Shown here in pieces: positions 34,015 to 42,637 of a stretch of DNA of 64,000 bases. The translations under genes and the position numbers were made by a program. The notes under the pieces were generated by a model, which saw nothing but the letters and a program-made list of their open reading frames with translations, was not told the origin of the DNA and did not search any database. Every line of letters starts with the position of its first letter. Positions within the stretch are counted from its first letter, which is position 1. This stretch comes from Pandoraea sp. PE-S2T-3 (GTDB lineage: Bacteria; Pseudomonadota; Gammaproteobacteria; Burkholderiales; Burkholderiaceae), in assembly GCF_002179965.1 (NCBI RefSeq), contig NZ_NGUQ01000014.1, positions 434,001 to 498,000 of the forward strand, in the 5' to 3' direction.

Positions 34015-36755
34015 CCGCTGCGCCTGCGGGAAGTCCGGCGCAAGGATGGCGGCGGGCAGTGTGGGCCATTGTCATACTGCTCGGTTGGCTGACGCTCGCC
34101 CACGGTGCGTTCGCCACCACGCCGGTCTCGACATCGACATCGGAAGCGGCAACGGCATCGCCATCACCATCAGCCATCGATATCGCCGACGCGCCGTCGC
34201 CGCTCAAGCTCGACAAGGAACTGCGCCTGCTGGTGGACCCCTCGGCCAAGCTCGACGCGGCGCAAGCGCTCGCCGCCCCCGGCTGGCGCGACGTCACGCC
34301 CAAGATGCTCAACCCCGGCTACAGCGAGTCGGCGTTCTGGATTCGCGGGGTCATCGATAATCCCAGCACCCAGCCGGTCACCCGCTGGCTCAGCATCGGC
34401 ATCGTGCGGCTCGAAGACGTGCGCTTTTACGCGATGCCCACCGGCACCACGCAACCCACGATCACATGGCTTGCAGGGCACACCGTGCCGCTCGCCCGGC
34501 ATCCGATTCGCTCCGAGACATCCGTCTTCCCGATCTCGCTGGCCCCCGGCGAAAGCCTGACGTTCGCCGTTCGCGTGCAGACCCGCTCGTCGGTCAGCAT
34601 CGTGCCGCAACTGTGGGTGCCGGACGACTTCCGGCGAATCGAATCGCGCAACGCCATGGTGGCGATGCTGCTGGCCGGCTCGATGCTGACCATTGCGCTG
34701 TACACGCTCGTACTCGGCATCGCGCGGCGCGACATCGTGTTCACCCTGCTCGCGCTCACCACGCTCACGCAGGTGGCGCAGGACATGGCGTTCCAAGGCT
34801 TCATCTACCGCTACATCCTGCCGCAGGGGGGCGAATTCATCGTCCGCGCGCCGAGTCTGTTCTCGACGCTCACGGCGGGCGTCTTCAGCGCCATGGTCGT
34901 CATCTTCTCGGGCCTCAACCGGGTGCGGCTCTGGCGGTGGGTCTATCGCGCCATGATCGCGATCATGGCGTGCATGACCGTCTGGGTGGCGTTCGGCGAT
35001 CACCGCGCGGCGGCCTTCACGCATCTGCAATTGCTCAGCGTCTTCAACGTCGTCTGGGTGGTGTCGATGCTCGACGGCTGGCGGCGGGGCCTCAATAACG
35101 CGCGGCTGTGCCTGCTGTCGTTCTCGCCGGGCTGCGTGGTGTTGTTCTGGCGATTGGCCATCATCAGGGGCCTGTTGCCGGAAGACTGGCTGGCCAACAC
35201 GGCGATGGCGTGGAGCACCAACTTGTCGGTGCTGATCATGCTGTCGGTCATCGTGGCCGGCCGTTCGCGTGAGTTGGAACGCAAGCAGCGCGCTGCCCGG
35301 CAGGAAGTGCTGGAGACCCGTCGCGAAGAACAGGCGCGACTCGCCAACGCCGTCGATTCGCGCACGCGTGAGCTACAAGCCGCGCTGATCGCCGCCGACG
35401 AAGCCAGCAGCGCCAAGAGCGACTTCCTTGCGCGCATCAGCCACGATCTGCGCACGCCGCTCACGTCGATCATCGGCTTTGCCGATCTCGTTCAGGCCGG
35501 CGGGCGCGAAGACGCCGACCGGGGCCGCATCATCCGTCGCAGCGCGCATCACATGCTCGCGATGATCAACGACCTGATCGAATACGCCGGCGGTGGCGCG
35601 GCCGACGCGCTGCACGTCGCTCCTGTCTACACCCACGCCTTCATCGACGGCGTCGCGCAGGAGGGCATGAGCCTCGCGCGCAAGCACGGCAATGCGTTCC
35701 TGCTCGACATTCGCGCCACGTTGCCGCCGTTGCTCACCCTCGATGCCAAACGGGTGCGGCAGGTGCTGGGCAACCTGCTCGACAACGCCGCGAAGTACAC
35801 CGCCGACGGCACCATCACTCTCGCGCTCTCCGCATCGCCCGACATTACGCGACGTGACTTGGTCCACGTGTGTTTCGGCGTCGAAGACTCCGGTTGCGGT
35901 ATCGCGAAGGAAGACCTGTCGCGTGTGTTCGAACCGTTCGCGCGACTCGACCGTGCGCGGCGGCTGCCCGGTGTCGGGCTGGGTCTGGCCATCGTGCGGC
36001 AATGGGTCGAGCGCATGAAAGGCACGATCTCCATCGACAGCACCCCCAACGTGGGCACACGCGTGGCGTTCACGCTGCCGCTACAGATCGCGCACGAAGG
36101 CGATCTTGTGGCGCAGTCGCTCGCAGGCGCGATGCATGCACTCCCCTCGCTCGACGGCACCGGCCATCACATCTGGCTCGCAGAAGATTCCCCTGAAATC
36201 CGCCAGTTCCTGCATGACGAACTGGCCAGTCTGGGCTTCACCGTGAGCACGTTCGGCGACGGCGTCGCGCTGATTGCCGCGCTGGGCAATCCGCTTGAGA
36301 CGGCCCCCGATCTGGTGCTGACGGATCACATGATGCCGAACGCCGACGGGCTGAGCGTCGCGCGCGCGGTGCGACGTTACTGGCCCGGCATGCCGGTGTT
36401 GGCCATTTCGGCGTCGCCGCAGGTGGTGGCGTCGGACGGGGGCTATACCGCCTGCCTGCTCAAGCCGATCGAACTCGCCGACCTGCGCAACACGCTCGCA
36501 CGTTTGCTCGACCTGCAACGCGATGACGTCCGGGCCCCGGCGCATGACGAGGCCAATGCCGTCATCGTGCGTCCGCCGCCCGAACACCTGCAACAAGCCC
36601 GTCAGCTGATCGCGCTCGGCGCCATCACCGATCTGATGGACTGGGCCTGCGGGTTGAGCGAACAGGCACCGCAGTTCGACGGCTTCGCGCGTCAGGTGCA
36701 TCAACTGGCCCAGCGCGGCGATCTGGCCAGTCTCGAAGCGTTGTGCGAAGCGTGA
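34011..36755 (+). CDS. Hybrid sensor histidine kinase with 7TMR-DISM input and C-terminal receiver
   Basis: A 914-residue sensor. A signal/anchor (18-35) is followed by a periplasmic 7TMR-DISMED2-like domain (about 65-205), seven helices (about 212-415), a coiled coil, a HisKA domain with His478 (ISHDLRTPL), an HATPase domain (Asn592 in LLDNAAKY, DSGCGI, GVGLGLAI) and a receiver with Asp772 (LVLTDHMMPN). All catalytic residues are present. DISMED2 domains are thought to bind carbohydrates or small ligands. The gene overlaps the response regulator gene by four bases and ends at a terminator. The C-terminal receiver may act as a phosphate sink or relay; about 80 residues after it have no known domain. 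Confidence 0.87.
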   Translation: MTAAPAGSPAQGWRRAVWAIVILLGWLTLAHGAFATTPVSTSTSEAATASPSPSAIDIADAPSPLKLDKELRLLVDPSAKLDAAQALAAPGWRDVTPKMLNPGYSESAFWIRGVIDNPSTQPVTRWLSIGIVRLEDVRFYAMPTGTTQPTITWLAGHTVPLARHPIRSETSVFPISLAPGESLTFAVRVQTRSSVSIVPQLWVPDDFRRIESRNAMVAMLLAGSMLTIALYTLVLGIARRDIVFTLLALTTLTQVAQDMAFQGFIYRYILPQGGEFIVRAPSLFSTLTAGVFSAMVVIFSGLNRVRLWRWVYRAMIAIMACMTVWVAFGDHRAAAFTHLQLLSVFNVVWVVSMLDGWRRGLNNARLCLLSFSPGCVVLFWRLAIIRGLLPEDWLANTAMAWSTNLSVLIMLSVIVAGRSRELERKQRAARQEVLETRREEQARLANAVDSRTRELQAALIAADEASSAKSDFLARISHDLRTPLTSIIGFADLVQAGGREDADRGRIIRRSAHHMLAMINDLIEYAGGGAADALHVAPVYTHAFIDGVAQEGMSLARKHGNAFLLDIRATLPPLLTLDAKRVRQVLGNLLDNAAKYTADGTITLALSASPDITRRDLVHVCFGVEDSGCGIAKEDLSRVFEPFARLDRARRLPGVGLGLAIVRQWVERMKGTISIDSTPNVGTRVAFTLPLQIAHEGDLVAQSLAGAMHALPSLDGTGHHIWLAEDSPEIRQFLHDELASLGFTVSTFGDGVALIAALGNPLETAPDLVLTDHMMPNADGLSVARAVRRYWPGMPVLAISASPQVVASDGGYTACLLKPIELADLRNTLARLLDLQRDDVRAPAHDEANAVIVRPPPEHLQQARQLIALGAITDLMDWACGLSEQAPQFDGFARQVHQLAQRGDLASLEALCEA

Positions 36756-36803
36756 TGCGCAACGGCGCCAGACGGTAGACGGCAGACATCGCGACAAATA
36801 AAA

Positions 36804-36829
36804 AACGGCACGCCGGGTAGCGTGCCGTT
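36804..36829. terminator. Bidirectional terminator between kinase and MHS transporter genes
   Basis: AACGGCACGC pairs perfectly with GCGTGCCGTT around CGGGTA; the plus strand then reads TTTCGTTTC and the minus strand TTTTTATTTGTC. It separates two convergent genes. Confidence 0.85.
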
Positions 36830-36864
36830 TTCGTTTCTTGCCGATCGCGACGTGTCGCGAACCT

Positions 36865-38208
36865 TCAGTCCTTGAGCGGCTTGTGCGCGGTCTCGCGCGC
36901 AGCAAACAGCGCAATCGCCGTAATCGCGAGCGCCGCCGTCACGTAGAGCGACACCGACACCGTCGTCCCGAACTCCTTGTACAGACTCACGATGATCAGC
37001 GGCGCGAAGCCCCCGCCGAGAATGCCCGCGAGCGTGTAAGCCAGCGACGACCCGGCGTAACGCACGCGCGTCGGGAATTGCTCGGTGACAAACGCCGCCT
37101 GCGGCCCGTACATGATCGCGTGAATCACCAGCCCGATCACCACCGACAACACGATCAGCGCGGGGCTCGCCGTATCGAGCAGCACGAAGAACCCATACGC
37201 CCAGATCACCGCACACAACACACCGAAGCCATACACCGGACGACGGCCGAGTTTGTCGGAAAGCGCGCCGAACAGCGGCACCGTCAGCGCGTTGAAGGCC
37301 GTACCGATCAGCACCGCAGTGAGCGCGAGCGGGCGCGACAGGTGCAGCGTGCCGGTCACGTACGTCAGCGTGAAGACGACCATCAGCGCATAGAGCACAT
37401 CCGAACCGATGCGCGAACCACCGGCGACCAGCAGATTGCGCCAGTGCGAGCGGAACACGTCGGCAATCGGCATTTCCGCCTGACGATCCGAGTGCGCCAT
37501 CGCTTCGAACATCGGCGTTTCTTCCACCCCGCGACGCACCCACAGGCCGAAGGCCACCAGCACCAGGCTCAGCAGGAACGGCACGCGCCAGCCCCACGAG
37601 AGGAAGTCTTCCGGCGAGATCGCCAGCGTGATGAGTGCAATCAACCCCGTGGCCAGCAATGTGCCGAACGACGGTCCGACCTGCGTCCATGACGCGTTCA
37701 GACCGCGCTTGCGCTGATCGCCATGTTCCACCGACAGCAGCACCGCACCGGCCCATTCACCGCCGAGCGCCACGCCCTGCACGAAGCGCAGCGCCACCAG
37801 AAGCACCGGACTCCAGATGCCGATCGACGCATACGTCGGCAGCAACCCCATCAGGCCCGTTGTCAGCCCCATCACCACGAGTGTGAGCACGAGTACGGCG
37901 CGGCGGCCGATCTTGTCGCCGAGGTTGCCGAAGACCATGCCGCCCAGCGGGCGCGACACATAACCGACCGCATACGTCGACAACGCGAGAATCGTGCCTG
38001 CGAGCGGATCGACCGACGGGAAGAACAGGTGGTTGAAGACCAGCGCGGCGAGCGTGTTGTAGACCGTGAAGTCATACCATTCGAGCGTGGTGCCGACCAT
38101 GCTGGCCGTGGCGAGACGGCCTTTTTTCGACCGTTGCTTGCGCGCCTCGGCAGCGGCGGTGTCAGCGTCGTTGCCACGGGTGTCGCGAGCGTCCGTGTAA
38201 GTTGTCAT
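36865..38208 (-). CDS. MFS metabolite:H+ symporter (MHS family)
   Basis: A 447-residue, 12-helix transporter of the MHS family (ProP, KgtP, ShiA relatives). Family hallmarks are TLEWYDFTVYNTLAALVFNHLFFPS in helix 1, GNLGDKIGRRAVL in the loop 2-3 motif and RFVQGVALGGEWAGAVLLSVEH. Substrates in this family are carboxylates, betaines or aromatic acids. It lies 60 bases downstream of the small alpha-beta barrel gene, with the LysR gene further upstream, all on the minus strand, so the three may form one catabolic unit. Confidence 0.9.
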   Translation of the reverse strand: MTTYTDARDTRGNDADTAAAEARKQRSKKGRLATASMVGTTLEWYDFTVYNTLAALVFNHLFFPSVDPLAGTILALSTYAVGYVSRPLGGMVFGNLGDKIGRRAVLVLTLVVMGLTTGLMGLLPTYASIGIWSPVLLVALRFVQGVALGGEWAGAVLLSVEHGDQRKRGLNASWTQVGPSFGTLLATGLIALITLAISPEDFLSWGWRVPFLLSLVLVAFGLWVRRGVEETPMFEAMAHSDRQAEMPIADVFRSHWRNLLVAGGSRIGSDVLYALMVVFTLTYVTGTLHLSRPLALTAVLIGTAFNALTVPLFGALSDKLGRRPVYGFGVLCAVIWAYGFFVLLDTASPALIVLSVVIGLVIHAIMYGPQAAFVTEQFPTRVRYAGSSLAYTLAGILGGGFAPLIIVSLYKEFGTTVSVSLYVTAALAITAIALFAARETAHKPLKD

Positions 38209-38268
38209 GTGTGTCTCCGGGAGGGGGCGGATCGGGGCGTGAGATCGCGTGAGGTGGCGCGGGGAGAA

Positions 38269-38922
38269 TCAGTCGTCACCGGCACCGAGGCGCCAGAGCA
38301 TCGCGAAACGGGTGACATCGGCAGCAGGCACGCCGTACGTGGCGGCGAGCGCCTCGGCAGCGGCACGCACGGCTTCAGCGTCGCTACCTTCGATGAGCAC
38401 GACCGCATCGGCGGGCGGCAGCGGCGCGTCTTTGGCGGTGAGCGAGACCGACAGACGCGGCACCGTGACTTGCAGCGTGGCGCGCACGATGCCGTCGGCT
38501 TGTGCCAGTTCAGTCAGTTGCGACGCGAGACGGGCGTGCGACTTGGCGACGGTGGCCTCGTCGAGCACAAAGGCGGCAAGTTGACCGCCCTGCCCTTCAC
38601 CGGCTTCCACGTCGAGTGTGCCGACGCGGCGCTGCGTGCCCTGCATGCGGGCGAAGTTGCGCAGCGACCATTCCGTCTGGTGGTTGAAGGCTTGCGCGTA
38701 GGGCTCGCTGGTGAACACACCGGCGTCCTGCGTGCAGTACAGCGCGAGATACGGGCGCGGCGTGTCGTGCAGCGCCTTGAAGCGGCGTGCAAAGCGGAAA
38801 CCCGGAATCGCCACGCGCTCCTGCATGTGCTCCCGGTCGTACCAGCGGTTGAAGTCCGCTTCGAAAGCCGGGTCGATATTCGTCCAGATGCAGAGTTGGG
38901 CGCGCGGGGCAGTGGCAGTCAT
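38269..38922 (-). CDS. Dimeric alpha-beta barrel (DUF4286/EthD-like) protein
   Basis: A 217-residue protein whose N-terminal 100 residues resemble EthD/DUF4286-type dimeric alpha-beta barrels (ARAQLCIWTNIDPAFEADFN, then RWYDREHMQERVAIPGFRFARRF). Such domains bind or transform small hydrophobic or aromatic molecules. The second half appears to be a diverged second barrel copy, without clear motifs. The chosen ATG (38922) gives the domain near the N-terminus; the frame stays open for another 17 codons. Located between LysR and MHS transporter genes in the same direction. Function unknown; the assignment rests on a pattern, not on catalytic residues. Confidence 0.7.
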   Translation of the reverse strand: MTATAPRAQLCIWTNIDPAFEADFNRWYDREHMQERVAIPGFRFARRFKALHDTPRPYLALYCTQDAGVFTSEPYAQAFNHQTEWSLRNFARMQGTQRRVGTLDVEAGEGQGGQLAAFVLDEATVAKSHARLASQLTELAQADGIVRATLQVTVPRLSVSLTAKDAPLPPADAVVLIEGSDAEAVRAAAEALAATYGVPAADVTRFAMLWRLGAGDD

Positions 38923-39045
38923 GAGGCAATTTCCATCGGTTTCGACAATCGGGGGCCGGCCGGCGCATCGCATCGCTGCATGCGCATGGCTCGACCGTTG
39001 TTCCGAGTGTGCAAAACCGGGGAAAAGGCGTCCAACAAGAAATCA

Positions 39046-39066
39046 AATTTGCCGTAACAGCAAATT
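39046..39066. promoter_or_regulatory. AATTTGC-N7-GCAAATT dyad upstream of the alpha-beta barrel gene
   Basis: Perfect 7-base arms, with T and A positions spaced as in LysR boxes, about 125 bases upstream of the start at 38922. It is a candidate site for the LysR protein encoded just upstream. Confidence 0.45.
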
Positions 39067-39089
39067 CTTATGACCCTCGGATGACCTGC

Positions 39090-39121
39090 CCATTAGTCAG
39101 CCATTAGTCACCCATTAGTCA
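39090..39121. repeat. Three tandem copies of CCATTAGTCA, 11-base period
   Basis: CCATTAGTCA occurs at 39090-39099, 39101-39110 and 39112-39121, separated by one base each. The period of 11 places the copies on one face of the helix. It lies between the LysR stop and the downstream gene's promoter dyad. Confidence 0.8.
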
Positions 39122-39184
39122 AGCATGGGCCGCCGATGGCCGCGCGCAGGCGCGCCGGACAAAGCCGGGCGGCCGCCGGGGTCA

Positions 39185-40138
39185 TCAGGACTCCGCGTCG
39201 CCCCAGGCCGGGGCCGTCATGGCGGCGGCGGGCGGAATGGCGATATCCGGCCCCATGTTGAGCGCGAACTCGCTCGCGGTGCGTTGCGCAAGGCGGGCGA
39301 CGTTCTCGGCGAGCAGTGCGCCGGTGCGAAATGAGCCGACCAGCGGCAGATTGGGGAAATTGGCGTTCACGCGCAGCAGATGCAGGCTGTGCTCGCCCAG
39401 TTCGCGCTGAATGATGGCGGGCGGCAGCATCGCAACGCCGAAGCCGTCGACCACCAGCCGGATGATCGCCGCCACCGAGGTCATGCAGTGCACCCGCACC
39501 GGCCGCTCGGCTGCGACGGAGAACATCCGCTCCAGCGTCTTGTGCGGCCCCGAATTGCGCGAGAAGCTCACCAGCGAATAGGCCGCGAGGTCGGCCACAT
39601 CGAGCGTCTCGCCTTTCAGGTTGAGCTTGGGGCTGGCGACCCAGCGCATCGGAAACTCGGCCAGCGGCAGGTTATCGATGCCGGTGCCGTGCTGCATGTC
39701 GGTCTGCAACACCAGATCGAGCGAACCCGCTTCGAGTTGCTTGCACAGGTTGATGGTCGTCTCGCTGGTGACCTCGATCTCGAGTTGCGGATACTCCCGG
39801 TGAATCCGGGCCGCCAGATCGGGGAACCAGCTGTGCACGATCGACTCCACAACGCCGATCTTGAGCACGCCCGGCGGCATGTCGGGGTCGGAGAGCTCGC
39901 GCTTCATCTCCTGACCCAGCATGACGATGCGCTCGGCATACGCCAGCGCCTTCTGGCCGGCGGCCGTCAGCGTGACCTCGCGCGCGCTGCGATCGAACAA
40001 GCGCACGCCGAAACTCTGTTCTAGCGACGCGATCCGGCTCGAGACGCCCGCCTGCGTGGTGTGCAGCCGTTCGGCGGTCAGGCGGAAATTGCGCAGCTTG
40101 GCGAGCCAGACGAAGGTTTCGAGAAAGCGAAGGTTCAT
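39185..40138 (-). CDS. LysR-family transcriptional regulator
   Basis: A 317-residue LysR regulator with the HTH MNLRFLETFVWLAKLRNFRLTAE followed by LHTTQAGVSSRIASLEQSFG and a full effector domain (LKIGVVESIVHSWFPDLAARI). It is upstream of, and co-directional with, the alpha-beta barrel and MHS transporter genes; the gap of about 260 bases contains two candidate binding elements. A role in regulating uptake and use of a carboxylate or aromatic substrate is inferred. The ATG lacks a clear ribosome-binding site. Confidence 0.88.
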   Translation of the reverse strand: MNLRFLETFVWLAKLRNFRLTAERLHTTQAGVSSRIASLEQSFGVRLFDRSAREVTLTAAGQKALAYAERIVMLGQEMKRELSDPDMPPGVLKIGVVESIVHSWFPDLAARIHREYPQLEIEVTSETTINLCKQLEAGSLDLVLQTDMQHGTGIDNLPLAEFPMRWVASPKLNLKGETLDVADLAAYSLVSFSRNSGPHKTLERMFSVAAERPVRVHCMTSVAAIIRLVVDGFGVAMLPPAIIQRELGEHSLHLLRVNANFPNLPLVGSFRTGALLAENVARLAQRTASEFALNMGPDIAIPPAAAMTAPAWGDAES

Positions 40139-40516
40139 GCAGCGTGGCGAAGACGGGTGTCCGGGAGCGAAATCATGGAGGGCGCCACAGGAAGGCGCCG
40201 CAATTTGCGACGTCGACCCGCGTATCTGCCCATTTTAGTGGAACACAAATACCACACGCCGCCTCGGTGCCGCGTAATCCCGCTCAGGGCGCTCAAGCCG
40301 CTCAAGCCGGGCAACCGTCGCTTGTTACGTCCCGCGTTCCGGCGATGTTTCGTTTCCGTAACGTTTTAGCAAGGTTACGACGGGGGCGGTTGCCCTTCCT
40401 ACCGCGTCACGCCTTACAAATCAAATAGTTAAGATTTTCGAGACGCATGGCATGAGATTTGCTGAATTCAGGTAACGGCCCGTCGAGGCCGGAGGGCCGA
40501 TTCCCTGGAGACTGTC
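40139..40516. other. Divergent intergenic region with CGTAAC-N11-GTTACG
   Basis: No gene is visible. CGTAAC (40357-40362) and GTTACG (40374-40379) form a LysR-type T-N11-A dyad, and an AT-rich patch follows at 40418-40440 (AAATCAAATAGTTAAGATTTT). The region separates the LysR gene from the small unknown genes and should contain promoters for both. Confidence 0.5.
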
Positions 40517-40729
40517 ATGTCATCAGCCCATTTTCGCCGTCCGCATCCGACCGTGGAACTCGCGCGTTGCGTGTTCCGCCAGCACTACATTCGCATCATG
40601 CAGGCCGATCGGCCCGGCAATTACGCCGTGCTGGTGGATGTCTGGCCGATGGACGGCCGAACGTTCGCCAGTATCGATCAGGCCAAGCTCGCGGCGATGC
40701 TGTTCATCCGCGACATGGAAAACGACTGA
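40517..40729 (+). CDS. Small hypothetical protein
   Basis: A 70-residue soluble protein of unknown function. The start follows CTGGAG at good spacing, and codon use resembles neighbouring genes. The sequence (VELARCVFRQHYIRIMQADRPG, then VDVWPMDGRTFASIDQAKLAAMLF) has no motif I recognise, no signal peptide and no membrane helix. A second small unknown gene lies 106 bases downstream on the same strand; the two may be co-transcribed. Confidence 0.55.
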   Translation: MSSAHFRRPHPTVELARCVFRQHYIRIMQADRPGNYAVLVDVWPMDGRTFASIDQAKLAAMLFIRDMEND

Positions 40730-40835
40730 CTGACCGACCAGGTGACCGGGCGACCGGGTCCACCTGAGTCAACTTGAGTCCACGTAAGGAAGCCCGCGCC
40801 GGAACGTCCGGTGCGGCCAACGAGACGAGACCGAC

Positions 40836-41183
40836 ATGAAACACCACCACACACGCCAGGCCGCCGTCCACAGCCACGCCCTCTCCGCCGTGCCGAAAAT
40901 GGCAGCGCGCCAGGAAGTCGTGCTCGACCCGGCGATCGATCCCTTTGCCCGTATCGCCGTCGAAGCCTACGCCGAAGCCTGCGCGCAGGAGCAGCCCTGG
41001 CTCGCGGAGGCGCTGCAACGCCAATATCAGCTGGCGGGCGGTACGCCATCGAGCGCCGCCGCCATGTGGCGCGTGTTTCACGCAGCGCAACGGCAGGCCC
41101 GCGAGGGCGATTCCTACGACGAAGCCGCATGGACCCACGTCGCGCTGCACCTGTGCGGCGTGCTTGGGGCAATGAACCTCTGA
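40836..41183 (+). CDS. Small hypothetical protein
   Basis: A 115-residue protein of unknown function. It is mostly helical by composition (DPFARIAVEAYAEACAQEQP, then WLAEALQRQYQLAGG) with two Trp and a C-terminal HVALHLCGVLGAMNL that is amphipathic rather than membrane-spanning. ATG 40836 is preceded by a GACGAGACCGAC stretch, a weak site. It follows another small unknown gene and precedes the O-antigen ligase-like gene, without evidence for a functional link. Confidence 0.5.
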   Translation: MKHHHTRQAAVHSHALSAVPKMAARQEVVLDPAIDPFARIAVEAYAEACAQEQPWLAEALQRQYQLAGGTPSSAAAMWRVFHAAQRQAREGDSYDEAAWTHVALHLCGVLGAMNL

Positions 41184-41315
41184 GTCAAGACGGGGCAGGC
41201 CTCGGCGAGACGGCTTGTTGCGCCTTCACAAACCGGGGCACGTAAAGGCCGGTTCCCACCGCCATTTCTGGCATACTTCGTGCAGTTTTATTTGACGAAG
41301 TCTGCCAGGTATCCA

Positions 41316-42617
41316 ATGAGCAAGGCCCATGCGCCGACCCGCAATCCCGGTCGGCATCTGTTTGCCACGATTGTCGGCATCCTCATTCTGCTGTTCCCGG
41401 CTGCCGCGCTGGTCGTTCCGCGTGGCGGGAATACCGTGGTGTTCCTCATCGTCGCCTGTGGCGCAGCCGCGCTTTTCGCGATGCGCAAGTGCCCCAGGGG
41501 GCGCCCCGACATCCCGGCAGGCCCATACTTCAATGTCTTCGTCGCCTCGCTGTGTCTGCCGATCATCGCGATCGTTTTCGTCGAATTGCTGCACCGCGAC
41601 GTGGTCGCCAATACGCTCGATTCCCCGGCTCGCTTTCTGCTCGCCGTGCTGGTCTTTCTCGGGCTGCGCCATATTGCATCGATTATTCCCCGGTGGATCG
41701 ATCTGACCTTCGGACTGGGCGCCATCTCGGCGGCCTTCATGGCGCTGTATTCGACGGCTGAAACGCTCGCCCCTCGTGCGGAAAGCACGTTTCTCAACCC
41801 CATTCACTTTGGCGATATCGCGCTGCTGCTCGGCGTGCTCTCGGTCGTGTCGATTCATTGGCTTGCCCGTGACCGGTTCTGGCTTGTCATCTTCAAGCTG
41901 ATCGGGGGGGCCGCCGGATGCTACGCATCGTGGGCGAGTCAGTCACGCGGGGGCTGGGTAGCATTACCCGTTTTGCTTGTCATTTGGCTGCTTTGCCGAC
42001 CGCATTCGGCTAACCTGAAGCGCCGGGCCGTCATTGCAGGGGTGGCCGTCGTGCTAGTGGCCAGCAGCTTCCTCTCGAGCACCGTCAGAGACCGATTCAA
42101 CAACATTCACTCGGATCTTGCGAGTCTGAGCGCCGGCCAGGCCGATACGTCCATCGGCATCCGGCTCGAATTGTGGAAGACGGCCGTGAAGCTCATCCGC
42201 GAGAATCCGTGGACGGGGCTCGGGGCACACGGATACCGGAACGCGATGCCCGCAATGGCAGCGGCAGGCGATCTCACCCCGATGGCGGCCGATTACGGCA
42301 AGGGCGAGGTTCACAACCAGATCCTCGCGTACTTCGCCGATTACGGGCTGCTCGGGCTGCTGGCGATCCTCGGCGTGTATCTTGGCCCGGCCTACTTCTT
42401 CATTCGCGTCGGCGCCTTGCAACCACGCAGACGCGAGCAACGGGCTGCGCTCATGGGGTTGATGACTGCCGTGTCGTTTGCCGTGTTCGGCCTGACGGTC
42501 GAGACCTTCAACCTGAAGGTCACTGTGGCTTTCTACGCCACGATGCTGGCGCTTTTGGCCGCGCTTGCCTATCCTGACAGCCCACGCGACACCGCTGTTG
42601 CGGCCGAACGTTCCTAA
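41316..42617 (+). CDS. O-antigen ligase/polymerase-like membrane protein (Wzy_C family)
   Basis: A 433-residue protein with about 11 helices and a large periplasmic loop with the Wzy_C-type pattern GIRLELWKTAVKLIRENPWTGLGAHGY and EVHNQILAYFADYGLLGL. The invariant H-x(n)-NPWxGxG and VHN features are those of O-antigen ligases (WaaL) and polymerases. WaaL attaches O-polysaccharide to lipid A-core in the periplasm. ATG 41316 is chosen by an AGGT site and the position of helix 1. A glycosyltransferase gene follows 20 bases downstream, supporting a surface-polysaccharide role. Ligase versus polymerase cannot be resolved here. Confidence 0.85.
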   Translation: MSKAHAPTRNPGRHLFATIVGILILLFPAAALVVPRGGNTVVFLIVACGAAALFAMRKCPRGRPDIPAGPYFNVFVASLCLPIIAIVFVELLHRDVVANTLDSPARFLLAVLVFLGLRHIASIIPRWIDLTFGLGAISAAFMALYSTAETLAPRAESTFLNPIHFGDIALLLGVLSVVSIHWLARDRFWLVIFKLIGGAAGCYASWASQSRGGWVALPVLLVIWLLCRPHSANLKRRAVIAGVAVVLVASSFLSSTVRDRFNNIHSDLASLSAGQADTSIGIRLELWKTAVKLIRENPWTGLGAHGYRNAMPAMAAAGDLTPMAADYGKGEVHNQILAYFADYGLLGLLAILGVYLGPAYFFIRVGALQPRRREQRAALMGLMTAVSFAVFGLTVETFNLKVTVAFYATMLALLAALAYPDSPRDTAVAAERS

Positions 42618-42637
42618 CCCGAGGCCGTAGTCCCTCC

